Source of the DNA: Planctomycetaceae bacterium
GTDB taxonomy: Bacteria; Planctomycetota; Planctomycetia; Planctomycetales; Planctomycetaceae
Assembly: GCA_020426125.1 (NCBI GenBank)
Contig: JAGQQQ010000072.1
Coordinates: 1-15,028 of the forward strand
Direction: 5' to 3'
DNA: 15,028 nucleotides
Numbering within the stretch: the stretch's first letter is position 1; the number at the start of each line of letters is the position of its first letter. Of the stretch, positions 6,107 through 14,702 are shown piece by piece. The notes beneath the pieces were generated by a model. It was not told where the DNA came from and made no database searches. It saw nothing but the letters and a program-made list of their open reading frames with translations. The position numbers and the translations under genes are program-made.

Positions 6107-9100
6107 ATGTTGCAGCAATCGACTTCCCGTTTGACGTTTTCCGCCCGGCTTCTGGCAGCGTTTCACCAAGGGAAGAATCGCCGTCGGCGTGGTTCCGCGA
6201 TCGAACCGGGCCATGAGGTGGAATTGCGCCGACTCGAGCGATTGGAAGACCGCACGCTGTTAACGCCCGATCTGCTTCCCTTTGACGGTTTTGGCGGATT
6301 TGATGACGCCTTAGTCATTCGCACGTCATCTCAGCCAACTGGGACGACGGCAAATTTCATCGCCCCCGGACGGTCGATCAACGTTGACATTCCGATTCTG
6401 AATGGGGGATTCTCGGATACCGGCAAAGAGTTCTCCGTCGAACTTCAGGTCGACAAGCAAGTCCCGATCGTGATCTCCAAACTCGGGCCCTTGGCACCGA
6501 ATTTTGGCGTCATTCTCTCAAGGAACATTGGAACCCTCCCATCTGGCGTCCATACGGTCACCGTGACAATCGATTCGCTCGATGAAATCGCGGAGTCGAA
6601 TGAGATCAACAATGTGATTACCCGCGAATTTGTTGTCCAAAACTGGGACTTCGGGGATGCCCCGACCGCCGAACAGACTCTGTTTCCCAACAGCTATCCC
6701 ACAACATTTTCGAATAACGGAGCCTATCATACGGCCGTGAACGGATTGAGCATCGGAACGGATGTGGATCCGGATATCAATGGTCGCCCGCATATTAGCG
6801 CACAATTGGATGACTCGACCGGACTGACGTCGAACGATGAAGACGGCGTACGTTTCCTCGGGGCGCTGACTCCAGGCGGAACTTCGAGTTTTGAAATCGA
6901 CATTGTGAACACGGTCGGTCCGCCGCAGTTGAGGCTGGATGCCTGGCTGGATTTCAATCGTGATGGAAACTGGAGTTTCTCAGAAAGAATCTACGGCGGC
7001 GCTGTCACCACCGGGACAAACACGATCAACTTTCCGGTTCCAATTGGGGCCAGCCCCGGAAACTCGTATGCCCGCTTTCGTCTGTCAATTGGGGGGGGGC
7101 TTCAGCCCACTGGAGATGGGGGAATCGGCGAAGTCGAGGATCACGCCGTCAACATTCTTCCCTTGCCAGGAAGGTGGCAGTTTGAGGGGCCAGCCCCAAC
7201 GCAAGATGGACAGGTCGAGAATGTCTTTCCGAATAATCAAATCACTGGGGCGATCCACACCGTTCTGGCCCACCCGACTAACCCGAATATCCTTTACATT
7301 GGAGCCGTCAACGGAGGGATCTGGAAAACAACGAATGCGACTTCCACCAACCCGACTTGGGTTCCGCAAACGGACTTCCTGGAGTCGTTGTCCATCGGGG
7401 CGATGGCATTCGACTACAGTGATCCCACGTTTAACACCATCGTCGCGGGGACCAGTTCTTACAGCAGTTTTGCCGGAGTCTCCGGGACCGATGGCCGAGT
7501 CTATCGGACCACGAATGGCGGATTGACCTGGACGCAGGTCCCCGGAGCGGGGCTCAGCACGTCAGAGGAAATCTCCGGAATCGCCGCCCGGGGATCAACG
7601 ATTGTCGTCACGTCGGCTGTGAATGGCGGAGGAATCTTCCGCAGCACAGACACTGGGAATACCTTCTCCGTTGTGGAAGATGCCGACTTCTTCGACAACG
7701 ACAACTTCTCCGATCTGGTTGTCGACTTGAGCGATGCGACGGGCCAGCGGCTCTACGCCGCTGGGGAACAGATTGGAGCCACAGGTGGGGGAATCTATCG
7801 TTCAGATGATTTTGGAATCACTTGGGCGAAAATCACCGGAATGGCGACCAACGCCCAGATGGACTTGCTGCTGGACCAGGCGAACAATATCGAAATGGCT
7901 GTCCACCCCGGAACGGGGCGTCTCTATGTCGCGGTGCTTGTCGGGTCTCAACCGCAGGGGATTTTCTATTCCCAGGATCCCACGGCGATGGCCCCCTCCT
8001 GGACGCAGATGGACATTCCCGTGTTGCCGCTTGGGGCGGCGCAGCCCATCGCCGACGCCAGCAACACGACGCCGGTCGTGATTACCGCTCCCGGCCACGG
8101 CTTGGGGAACGGCGACTTCGTCGTAGTGACGGGGGTCGGCGGCAACACGGCCGCCAATGGAACGTTTGCGGTCCGGGTCATTAGCGCCGACAGATTCGAA
8201 TTGGAGAACAGCGCTGGGAACGGGGCCTATACGACCGGGGGGAGCTTTACTCCCGTCACCAGCCCGAATCCCAGCCGAAAAGACGTTGACGAAACCGGAT
8301 CCCAGGGGCGGATTCACTTTTCGATCGCGGTTCATCCGGAGAACGAAGACATTATTTTTGTCGGAGGAGATCGCCAGGAAATCCCGAATGTCATCGGCGA
8401 CAATTCCTTTGGCGGAGCGATCTTTCGGGGCAATGCGGGAATTGGCCGCAACCCTCAGTTGGTCCCCTCCCCTCAATGGGATCACATCACGAACGACCGG
8501 ACAGATTTCGACCCAGAGGGGGGGACCGCGAACGGAAGCGGAACCCACGCCGACTCCCGGGAAATGGTCTTCGATGCCAATGGCGACCTGATCGAAACCG
8601 ACGACGGCGGGATTTTTCGACGCACCAGTCCCCGCGACAATGCCGGCGACTGGTTCTCCCTGGCTGGGAACCTCGGCGTCATCGAGTTTCACGACGTCGC
8701 CTACGACACGATCTCGAACCGCATCATCGGCGGCGCCCAGGACAATGGGACGCAGATGCAGAATGCTCGCGGCGGGACCGTCTGGGAATTTTTCTCCGGC
8801 GGAGACGGCGGGGATGTCGCCGTTGACAATTTGACCCGAGCGGCCTTCGATCAGTCGGTTCGTTACAGTAGTTCTCAGAATCTCGGGGGATTCCGTAGGA
8901 GCATCTTTGACGAATTCGGCCAACTGGTCAGTTCGAGTTCCGTAGGATTGAACCTGATCGGGGGGGGAACTCCCGTTAGCTCGGATGTTCAATTCGTCAC
9001 TCCTGTGATTCTGAATACCATCGATCCCAGCCGTATGATCATCGGCGGTTCATCCAATCTCTGGGAGTCCTTCAACCAGGGGAATGATGTCTTCAACATC

Positions 9101-12100
9101 TCCTCCGGCATCGGGATCAACTCGCAGATCAGCACCGCCGCTCCGGCTGTCTACGGCGGGAGTCGACTGGGAGTTGCGAACGAAGATCTCCTGTACGTCG
9201 GCAGCGGATCGAATGTCTACGTACGGACATCCGGAACGGTCGCCCCGAGCATTTCCGCAAGCTATCCGGGCGGGTTCGTGCGAGACATTATCGTTGATCC
9301 CGACGACTGGATGCGGGCGTATGTGATCGACAGCAATCAGGTCTTTTTCACGAACGACGCTGGAGCCAGTTGGACTGACGTCACGGGTGATCTGATGAGT
9401 CTGGCCGGGTCCTCGATCCGCGCAATCGAGTATGTTCCCGGCGCATTTGACCGCATCGTCGTGGGGGGCGCATTGGGGGTTTTTGAAGTTGCCGTTGATA
9501 TGGCAATCGACAACACGACGATGTGGACCGAAATCGGAACCAATCTGCCCAACGCTGTGGTCTCCGAACTCGTCTATGACGCTGCGGACGACTTATTGAT
9601 CGTGGGGACGTTTGGACGCGGCGTCTGGTCGTACCCGAACGCCGGGTTGACACTCGCCGGCGAGCCGACGTTATCGGTGTCCATTTCCCCGGATGCGATC
9701 AACGAAGGGGACACGACCACGGTCACAATCACACGAAACACGGACACGACCACAGACCTGTTCGTGACGATTACGAACGGAGATCCGACCGAAGCGGCCA
9801 TTTTGGGAAGTGTACTCATCCCGGCCGGAAAGGATACCGTCATGCTGTCGCTTGACGGCGTGCAGGATTTCCTCGTGGACGGCGATCAACTGGTCACGAT
9901 CACGGCTTCGTCAGCTGGATTCGTCAGTGGATCGGACGATGTCACGGTTCGGGACATCGATGTGGCGACGCTCTCGATTTCGATCGACCTTGCAAGCATC
10001 AGCGAAAACGGGGGGACCTCGCAGGCAACCGTCTTCCGGAACACCATCCCGACCGGAGACTTGATCGTCACGCTCATGAGCGATGACACCAGCGAGGCAA
10101 GTGTTCCGATGACCGTCACGATTCCGGATGGAATGGCCTCCGCCTCCTTTACGATCACCGGGGTCGACGACCCCATTGTTGACGGCACACAAACCGCGAC
10201 CATCACCGCGACTTCCAACAGTTTTCTCGACGGGACAGACACCATCGACGTGACCGACGATGATGTCCCGACATTGACCCTGACCATTGATCTGGCATCG
10301 CTGAGCGAGCCGGGGGGAACCGCGATGGGGACGGTGTCTCGGAATACCGACACATCGGCCGACTTGATGGTCACGCTCGCCAGTGATGATACGTCAGAAG
10401 CAACGGTTCCCATGTCGGTGACAATTCCCATGGGAAAAACGTCGGCGATGTTTCCCATCTCGGCGCAGGATGATGATCTGGACGATGGCACGCAGACCGT
10501 GACCATCTCGGCTTCCGCTGGGGCATTTGTCAGCGCGAGCCAGAAGATTGACGTGAATGACGACGACACAGCGGGGCTGATTGTCCTCGAATCGGGGGGA
10601 TCCACACAGGTCGCCGAAGGCGGAACGACGGACACATACACCGTCGCCCTGGCCACAGAACCGACTGACAATGTGCAGGTCCAGATTATGCCGGATTCCC
10701 AAACCAGTGTGGGAGCCGGTCCCGGGTTGCCAGTCACTTTGTTCTTCAACGCGGGATCCTGGAACAAAGCCCAGACGATCACCGTGACCGCGTTTGACGA
10801 TGTCGTTGCCGAAGGGAATCACAAGTCTGTCATCTCCCATAAAGTCATGAGTGCAGACCCGATCTACAATGCCCTGCCCCCGGTCAATGTGGTGGCCGAC
10901 GTACTGGATAATGACACCGCAACGCTGATGCTCACCATCAACGCCGCCTCTTTGTCGGAGAATGCGGGCAAAGCAACGGCAACAGTTTCGCGGAATTCGG
11001 AAACCACCAACGCCCTGCAGGTCAATATCGTGAATTCCGATCCGGGGGAACTCTTTACGGCGAAGACCGTGGTCATTCCCGCTGGAATGAAGTCACTGAC
11101 GTTCGATCTTCTGGGAGTCGACGACCCCTTTGCGGATGGGACGCAAACCGTCACGCTGACCGCGAAATCCTCCGGATTTGTTTCTGATCAAGATACAATC
11201 GATGTTGCCGATGACGATTCGACCGGAGATCGGGACGACATTCTGTTTTTTGACGGCACGACACGTCAGTTCAAATTGGGGACAAACACCAAATCGGGGT
11301 TCACTTGGTTTCAGACGGGAGCCTTGCCGGGGAGCGCCGCCAATTACGATGTCTTTATCGACGATTTCAACAGCGACGGCGAACTCGATGGAGCCGTGCG
11401 AAACCGCAGCACGAAAGTGGTCAATACGTTTTTGAACAATGGAGACGGGACCCTTTCCGGACCGTTCAACCGGGGAACAGCCGGGACTGCCGGGACCACG
11501 GGATTCTTGCAGGTGGGGGACTACGACGGAAACGGCCAGCAGGAGTTGCTCTGGCTCTATACCGATGGTCCTTACAGTGGAGCCGTGTTCACGAAGGATC
11601 TCCTGACCGGCCAGACCTTCTTCATGGTCACCGCAAATCCCAATTACAATGAATTCGTCACTGGCGATTTCAACGGAGACGGTTTCGATGACCTCGTCGG
11701 ACTGTTTGATTCCGCCGATAAGACGAAAACGAATATCATTCCGTTTTATTCCATTGCCTCAAACAATCCTTCGTTGCCTCGACGTCTGCGGCCGTTGTCC
11801 AGCGGAGTTGTTCAGGGGACGATTGCCATGAGTTTCGCGGTCGATGGACTTGCGCAGGTGCGGGCCATTGATCTGAATGCCGACGGCAGAGATGACCTCG
11901 TGGCCATGGCCACGTCGGGGTCCCAATCCGGGCAGATCGCCCACGCCACGACAACGGGGGACCTCTCCGGTGACGGGATGATCTTCGCAGACATCCACCG
12001 GTTCGTTGCGTCATTTCGTGCTCCCAATTTGAGTCCTGCGATCTACCCGGGTCCCTTGCTCTTGGGCCGTTTTGACGACAATCTGTTCCAGGATGTGGAC

Positions 12101-12388
12101 GCTATCAGCAATTCGGGAATGGTGGCCCACGCTGGCACCCAAGTGGACCCGGGATTACTCAATCCCGTGATCATGGCATCGCCACCCCTCAACTTCGGCC
12201 AAGTCATGGCGGGGCTCACCTATGTGGTGGGCGATTTTAACGGAGACGGATACGATGACCTCGCCGGCCTCGGCGTTAACGCCTACGTGTTCCTGTCCAC
12301 GGGGTCTGGAAACAGTTTTGATAACGGCCTCGACTTCGGAGCCGTCATCGGCGGGACCGGTCAGGTCCGAGTTGCCGACGCCGGCTGA
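6107..12388 (+). CDS. Giant planctomycete exported protein: LEDRTLL motif, GEVED, Asp-box propeller, Calx-beta, FG-GAP
   Basis: This 2093-residue protein is probably exported and attached to, or released from, the cell surface; its substrate is unknown. A basic N-terminus without a normal hydrophobic signal peptide leads to LERLEDRTLLT (43-53), the planctomycete extracellular-protein motif. Then come a CARDB-like beta domain (~82-178, LDEIAESNEINN), a GEVED domain (~181-348: DFGDAP, WLDFNRDGNW, GIGEVEDHAV) and a large BNR/Asp-box (sortilin/Ycf48-like) propeller (~355-1178). Asp boxes are TTNGGLTW (~468), STDTGNTF (~512), SDDFGITW (~566) and TNDAGASW (~1082). The propeller is interrupted at ~648-721 by a module resembling the phage-type FCCH fold (PGHGLGNGDFV). 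Next are four Calx-beta modules plus one divergent relative (~1187-1704) and an FG-GAP/VCBS domain with calcium-loop motifs such as GDFNGDGFDD and GDFNGDGYDD (~1708-2088). No LPXTG, PEP-CTERM or dockerin tail is seen. The ATG at 6107 was preferred to 5924 because family members start a few dozen residues before the motif; no Shine-Dalgarno site supports either. A terminator follows. Confidence 0.9.
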   Translation: MLQQSTSRLTFSARLLAAFHQGKNRRRRGSAIEPGHEVELRRLERLEDRTLLTPDLLPFDGFGGFDDALVIRTSSQPTGTTANFIAPGRSINVDIPILNGGFSDTGKEFSVELQVDKQVPIVISKLGPLAPNFGVILSRNIGTLPSGVHTVTVTIDSLDEIAESNEINNVITREFVVQNWDFGDAPTAEQTLFPNSYPTTFSNNGAYHTAVNGLSIGTDVDPDINGRPHISAQLDDSTGLTSNDEDGVRFLGALTPGGTSSFEIDIVNTVGPPQLRLDAWLDFNRDGNWSFSERIYGGAVTTGTNTINFPVPIGASPGNSYARFRLSIGGGLQPTGDGGIGEVEDHAVNILPLPGRWQFEGPAPTQDGQVENVFPNNQITGAIHTVLAHPTNPNILYIGAVNGGIWKTTNATSTNPTWVPQTDFLESLSIGAMAFDYSDPTFNTIVAGTSSYSSFAGVSGTDGRVYRTTNGGLTWTQVPGAGLSTSEEISGIAARGSTIVVTSAVNGGGIFRSTDTGNTFSVVEDADFFDNDNFSDLVVDLSDATGQRLYAAGEQIGATGGGIYRSDDFGITWAKITGMATNAQMDLLLDQANNIEMAVHPGTGRLYVAVLVGSQPQGIFYSQDPTAMAPSWTQMDIPVLPLGAAQPIADASNTTPVVITAPGHGLGNGDFVVVTGVGGNTAANGTFAVRVISADRFELENSAGNGAYTTGGSFTPVTSPNPSRKDVDETGSQGRIHFSIAVHPENEDIIFVGGDRQEIPNVIGDNSFGGAIFRGNAGIGRNPQLVPSPQWDHITNDRTDFDPEGGTANGSGTHADSREMVFDANGDLIETDDGGIFRRTSPRDNAGDWFSLAGNLGVIEFHDVAYDTISNRIIGGAQDNGTQMQNARGGTVWEFFSGGDGGDVAVDNLTRAAFDQSVRYSSSQNLGGFRRSIFDEFGQLVSSSSVGLNLIGGGTPVSSDVQFVTPVILNTIDPSRMIIGGSSNLWESFNQGNDVFNISSGIGINSQISTAAPAVYGGSRLGVANEDLLYVGSGSNVYVRTSGTVAPSISASYPGGFVRDIIVDPDDWMRAYVIDSNQVFFTNDAGASWTDVTGDLMSLAGSSIRAIEYVPGAFDRIVVGGALGVFEVAVDMAIDNTTMWTEIGTNLPNAVVSELVYDAADDLLIVGTFGRGVWSYPNAGLTLAGEPTLSVSISPDAINEGDTTTVTITRNTDTTTDLFVTITNGDPTEAAILGSVLIPAGKDTVMLSLDGVQDFLVDGDQLVTITASSAGFVSGSDDVTVRDIDVATLSISIDLASISENGGTSQATVFRNTIPTGDLIVTLMSDDTSEASVPMTVTIPDGMASASFTITGVDDPIVDGTQTATITATSNSFLDGTDTIDVTDDDVPTLTLTIDLASLSEPGGTAMGTVSRNTDTSADLMVTLASDDTSEATVPMSVTIPMGKTSAMFPISAQDDDLDDGTQTVTISASAGAFVSASQKIDVNDDDTAGLIVLESGGSTQVAEGGTTDTYTVALATEPTDNVQVQIMPDSQTSVGAGPGLPVTLFFNAGSWNKAQTITVTAFDDVVAEGNHKSVISHKVMSADPIYNALPPVNVVADVLDNDTATLMLTINAASLSENAGKATATVSRNSETTNALQVNIVNSDPGELFTAKTVVIPAGMKSLTFDLLGVDDPFADGTQTVTLTAKSSGFVSDQDTIDVADDDSTGDRDDILFFDGTTRQFKLGTNTKSGFTWFQTGALPGSAANYDVFIDDFNSDGELDGAVRNRSTKVVNTFLNNGDGTLSGPFNRGTAGTAGTTGFLQVGDYDGNGQQELLWLYTDGPYSGAVFTKDLLTGQTFFMVTANPNYNEFVTGDFNGDGFDDLVGLFDSADKTKTNIIPFYSIASNNPSLPRRLRPLSSGVVQGTIAMSFAVDGLAQVRAIDLNADGRDDLVAMATSGSQSGQIAHATTTGDLSGDGMIFADIHRFVASFRAPNLSPAIYPGPLLLGRFDDNLFQDVDAISNSGMVAHAGTQVDPGLLNPVIMASPPLNFGQVMAGLTYVVGDFNGDGYDDLAGLGVNAYVFLSTGSGNSFDNGLDFGAVIGGTGQVRVADAG
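9667..11220 (+). repeat. Tandem Calx-beta-type modules within the giant protein gene
   Basis: Coding units of about 300 bases recur at roughly 9670 (TLSVSIS), 9967 (TLSISID), 10273 (TLTLTID) and 10921 (TLMLTIN). Each has an SENGG- or NEGDT-like strand, a VTIP or VVIPAG strand, and an ending such as DDPIVDGTQT...IDVTDDD, the calcium-associated Calx-beta pattern. A longer module at about 10576-10915 (VAEGGTTDTYTVAL, NKAQTITVTAFDD, ending VLDND) is a different subtype wedged between the third and fourth copies. Copies are diverged at DNA level, so the duplication is old. Confidence 0.8.
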
Positions 12389-12422
12389 CCCATCAACCTG
12401 TCTGGCATAGGATTCCATTGAG

Positions 12423-12455
12423 CGGCGTCTCCTGTCGGGGGGCGCCGTTTTTTTT
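12423..12455 (+). terminator. Intrinsic terminator after the giant gene
   Basis: CGGCGTCTCC pairs with GGGGGCGCCG across a loop of about five bases (10 pairs, two of them G-U) and is followed directly by eight T (12448-12455). It begins 34 bases after the stop codon and closes the transcript before moaE. Confidence 0.88.
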
Positions 12456-12570
12456 CCGACGAGCCGCTCGGAAATTGCCCACGTGTGACGCACGACCTGT
12501 CCTGATCGGATAACCTGAAAACGTCACGACCTGCTCCGTTATCCCCAACACCCACCCCCTACTCTTCGCC

Positions 12571-13029
12571 ATGCCTACTCACGAGCGATGGGTCGACCTG
12601 ACGCACGATCCCATTGATTGCCCCAGACTGCTGGACTTCGTGACCACACCGGAATGTGGAGCCGTGGTTCTATTTCTCGGTACCGTTCGAGAGACAACGG
12701 GCGATCTGCGGACGGTCGCCCTGGATTACGAAGCGTATCCGGAAATGGCACTGGCGAAGATGAATGAACTGGCCGATGAGGCCTTGGAAAAATGGGATGT
12801 CCGCCGCGTGGCGATTCTCCATCGGCTCGGGCACTTGGCACTCGGAGAAGCGAGCGTTGCCGTTGCGGTGAGTACGCCTCATCGCCAGGCGTCTTTCGAA
12901 GCGGGCCAATATCTGATTGACGAGCTAAAGGTCCGGGTCCCCGTCTGGAAGAAAGAGAACTGGGCGGACGGCACCACTGAGTGGGTCCACCCTGGTGACG
13001 GACCTCCGGCACCACCGAAAAATACCTGA
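12571..13029 (+). CDS. moaE: Molybdopterin synthase large (catalytic) subunit MoaE
   Basis: The protein has 152 residues, normal for MoaE. With thiocarboxylated MoaD it converts precursor Z (cyclic pyranopterin monophosphate) to molybdopterin, step two of molybdenum cofactor synthesis, in the cytoplasm. Recognisable motifs are GAVVLFLGTVRE (30-41), LDYEAYPEMA (51-60), HRLGHLALGEASV (84-96), the STPHRQASFEA segment (101-111) and the active-site stretch LKVRVPVWKKENW (119-131). Lys120 and Lys127 match the E. coli catalytic lysines K119 and K126. No moaD or other Moco gene is in the window, so its partner must be encoded elsewhere. It sits behind a strong terminator, with about 115 bases of its own upstream region and no clear Shine-Dalgarno site. 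It converges with the cysteine-rich gene; the 77 bases between them hold no strong bidirectional terminator. Confidence 0.95.
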   Translation: MPTHERWVDLTHDPIDCPRLLDFVTTPECGAVVLFLGTVRETTGDLRTVALDYEAYPEMALAKMNELADEALEKWDVRRVAILHRLGHLALGEASVAVAVSTPHRQASFEAGQYLIDELKVRVPVWKKENWADGTTEWVHPGDGPPAPPKNT

Positions 13030-13106
13030 CCGAACATTGCCGCCGTGGGAAACAAGTCTGAGGCGACGATCAGTTCGAATCTGGCGGCGACGCGACCACA
13101 GGAGAC

Positions 13107-13529
13107 TCACAACGTCTCGGGCATCGGCACGCTTGGGGGAAGCAAATCGGATTGAGCGACGGTTGAAAAGTCTTCGCTGCAGGCGTCGTTCTCTGAACAG
13201 GCTAGTTCACTCGAGCAAGCCAATTCACTGGGACAGGCTTCGACAGTGCATCCCGCCGCTTCGGCGACTTCCAATGAGTGGCAGCAACAGCGATCCGTCT
13301 TCGCGGTCGATTGCTTATCGGGGACGATCCCAAAGTATTCAGACAATTGCGGATTGGCCCGGACCGCCACAACGCTTCCCAACAGCAGAATCGCGGCTCC
13401 GTAAAGCATCACACGAACGAACAACTTGCCGGGAGTACAGCAACTCGGGGACAGCTCTTCTCTTGGATTGAGTTCAAAAACCTGATCGGGACCGGCACTT
13501 TCCGAGGAAACATTCTGGGGATCAGCCAT
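13107..13529 (-). CDS. Single-pass membrane protein with cysteine hexapeptide repeats, function unknown
   Basis: This 140-residue protein is not recognised. The N-terminus is acidic and contains a CC pair (30-31). One hydrophobic helix spans ~37-56, flanked by Lys35 and Arg39, which predicts a cytoplasmic N-terminus and an exported tail. The tail holds CCCH (81-84), Cys94, and then Cys99, 105, 111 and 117 at exact six-residue spacing, in a tandem repeat of the type C-S-x-E/N-x-A. That makes ten cysteines, eight of them after the helix. Metal binding or redox work in the periplasm is possible but is inference. The coding call is supported by an AGGAAG ribosome site five bases before the ATG and by the coherent topology. 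The gene is divergent from the deacetylase gene and convergent with moaE. Confidence 0.72.
   Translation of the reverse strand: MADPQNVSSESAGPDQVFELNPREELSPSCCTPGKLFVRVMLYGAAILLLGSVVAVRANPQLSEYFGIVPDKQSTAKTDRCCCHSLEVAEAAGCTVEACPSELACSSELACSENDACSEDFSTVAQSDLLPPSVPMPETL
13164..13235 (-). repeat. Four 18-bp tandem repeats encoding C-x5 hexapeptides
   Basis: The minus strand encodes CPSELA, CSSELA, CSENDA and CSEDFS in succession, residues 99-122 of the cysteine-rich protein. The DNA copies differ at several positions, but the cysteine and acidic positions are kept. Confidence 0.7.
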
Positions 13530-13534
13530 GTTGA

Positions 13535-13540
13535 CTTCCT
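13535..13540 (-). promoter_or_regulatory. Ribosome binding site of the cysteine-rich protein gene
   Basis: On the minus strand AGGAAG lies five bases before the ATG at 13529. It is one of the few good Shine-Dalgarno sites in the window and fixes this start. Confidence 0.65.
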
Positions 13541-13749
13541 GCGACTGGAGAGGATGGGGCGAGAATTCGCTGTTCAGATTCTAGCAGTCCTGAATCGTTT
13601 GTCCGAGAGAAAATTCGAAAAACGGGAGGGCGTTATGTGGGGCGAGGTCGGGTTCTGGGATCCCCGCGCTTGATTGATGTTTCCGCCCAGACAAGAAATG
13701 ATGCCAATCGACTGAACCCAAAGTGTTCCCCCTTGCGAGATCTGACATC

Positions 13750-14664
13750 ATGAAAACACGACTGATCGGCCTTCTGCTTCTCTGTTGCTCGCCGCTCGCG
13801 GCTCAGGACGCGGACACCCCATCCGATGATGGGAAACTCCGCATCATCTGTTTCGGTGCCCATCCGGACGACGCGGAGTACAAAAGCGGCGGAACAGCCG
13901 CCCTGTGGGCGGAGCAGGGACACCACGTGAAACTGGTTTCCGTCACCAATGGAGACATCGGACACTGGGCCATGGCCGGCGGACCCTTAGCGAAGCGACG
14001 CACAGCCGAGTCCGCCGAGGTGGCCAAACGCTTGAGTGTCACTTCTCAAGTCCTCGATATTCATGATGGTGAGCTGATGCCGACGTTGGAGAACCGCCGC
14101 AAAATCACCCGTCTGATCCGGGATTGGAACGCGGACATCGTGATCGCTCACCGGCCTTGGGACTACCATCCGGACCATCGCTACGTGGGCGTGCTGGTTC
14201 AGGATGCGGCGTTTATGGTGACGGTTCCCCATTTCTGTCCCGATACCCCGGCTCTGAAAAAGAACCCCGTCTTCTTGTATTCCAGTGATCGTTTCCAGAA
14301 GCCGTATCCGTTTGAAGCGGATATTGCCGTGGCGATTGATGGCGTCTTCGAGAAGAAAGTCGACGCCCTGATGGCACTCGAATCCCAAACGTTCGAAGGG
14401 GGTGCCCTCGGAAGTGAGGCGTTCGTGCAGACCGTTCCCCCGGCTTCCGCTCCCGAACTCCGTCGGGCGTGGCTCAAGGAACGCTGGGAACGCCGCGCTG
14501 GCGGAGAAGCGGACAAATACCGGGATGCCCTGATTCAATGGTACGGGGACGAGCGTGGTAAAGCGGTCGAGTACGCAGAAGCGTTCGAAATCTGTGAATA
14601 CGGTCGCCAGCCCACGCTACTGGAGATCCGCGAGTTGTTCCCGTTCTTTCCCGAGAATGAGTAG
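13750..14664 (+). CDS. Secreted PIG-L/LmbE-family zinc deacetylase
   Basis: This 304-residue protein starts with a signal peptide (KTRLIGLLLLCCSPLAAQ, cleavage probably near residue 18-20), so it should act outside the cytoplasmic membrane. The PIG-L fold is clear from GAHPDDAEYKSGGTAALW, with His38 and Asp41 as expected zinc ligand and catalytic residues, VTNGDIGHWAM, and HRPWDYHPDHRYVG with His140, Asp142 and His143 completing the metal site. The family removes the N-acetyl group from GlcNAc-type sugars (MshB, BshB, PIG-L). Export and the following sulfatase suggest an amino-sugar polysaccharide or glycoconjugate here, not mycothiol or bacillithiol synthesis, but the substrate is inferred. 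The ATG at 13750 was chosen over 13723 because it places the signal peptide at the N-terminus. The gene ends 38 bases before the sulfatase and the two are probably one operon. Confidence 0.92.
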   Translation: MKTRLIGLLLLCCSPLAAQDADTPSDDGKLRIICFGAHPDDAEYKSGGTAALWAEQGHHVKLVSVTNGDIGHWAMAGGPLAKRRTAESAEVAKRLSVTSQVLDIHDGELMPTLENRRKITRLIRDWNADIVIAHRPWDYHPDHRYVGVLVQDAAFMVTVPHFCPDTPALKKNPVFLYSSDRFQKPYPFEADIAVAIDGVFEKKVDALMALESQTFEGGALGSEAFVQTVPPASAPELRRAWLKERWERRAGGEADKYRDALIQWYGDERGKAVEYAEAFEICEYGRQPTLLEIRELFPFFPENE

Positions 14665-14702
14665 GACGCCAACGTGCCCGCCTCTGTTACGAGAGTTTTC
14701 CC

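Noticed and set aside
7802..8992. Long minus-strand open frame (396 codons) antisense to the giant gene
   Set aside because: The plus strand encodes coherent propeller sequence here; the antisense product has no domain, ribosome site or context.
9886..10782. Minus-strand open frame (298 codons) opposite the Calx-beta array
   Set aside because: It mirrors the repeat periodicity of the Calx-beta coding DNA and is explained by it.
13030..13106. Possible bidirectional terminator between moaE and the cysteine-rich gene
   Set aside because: Only a GCCGCC/GGCGGC pair separated by about 40 bases is present, without a T-tract on either side.
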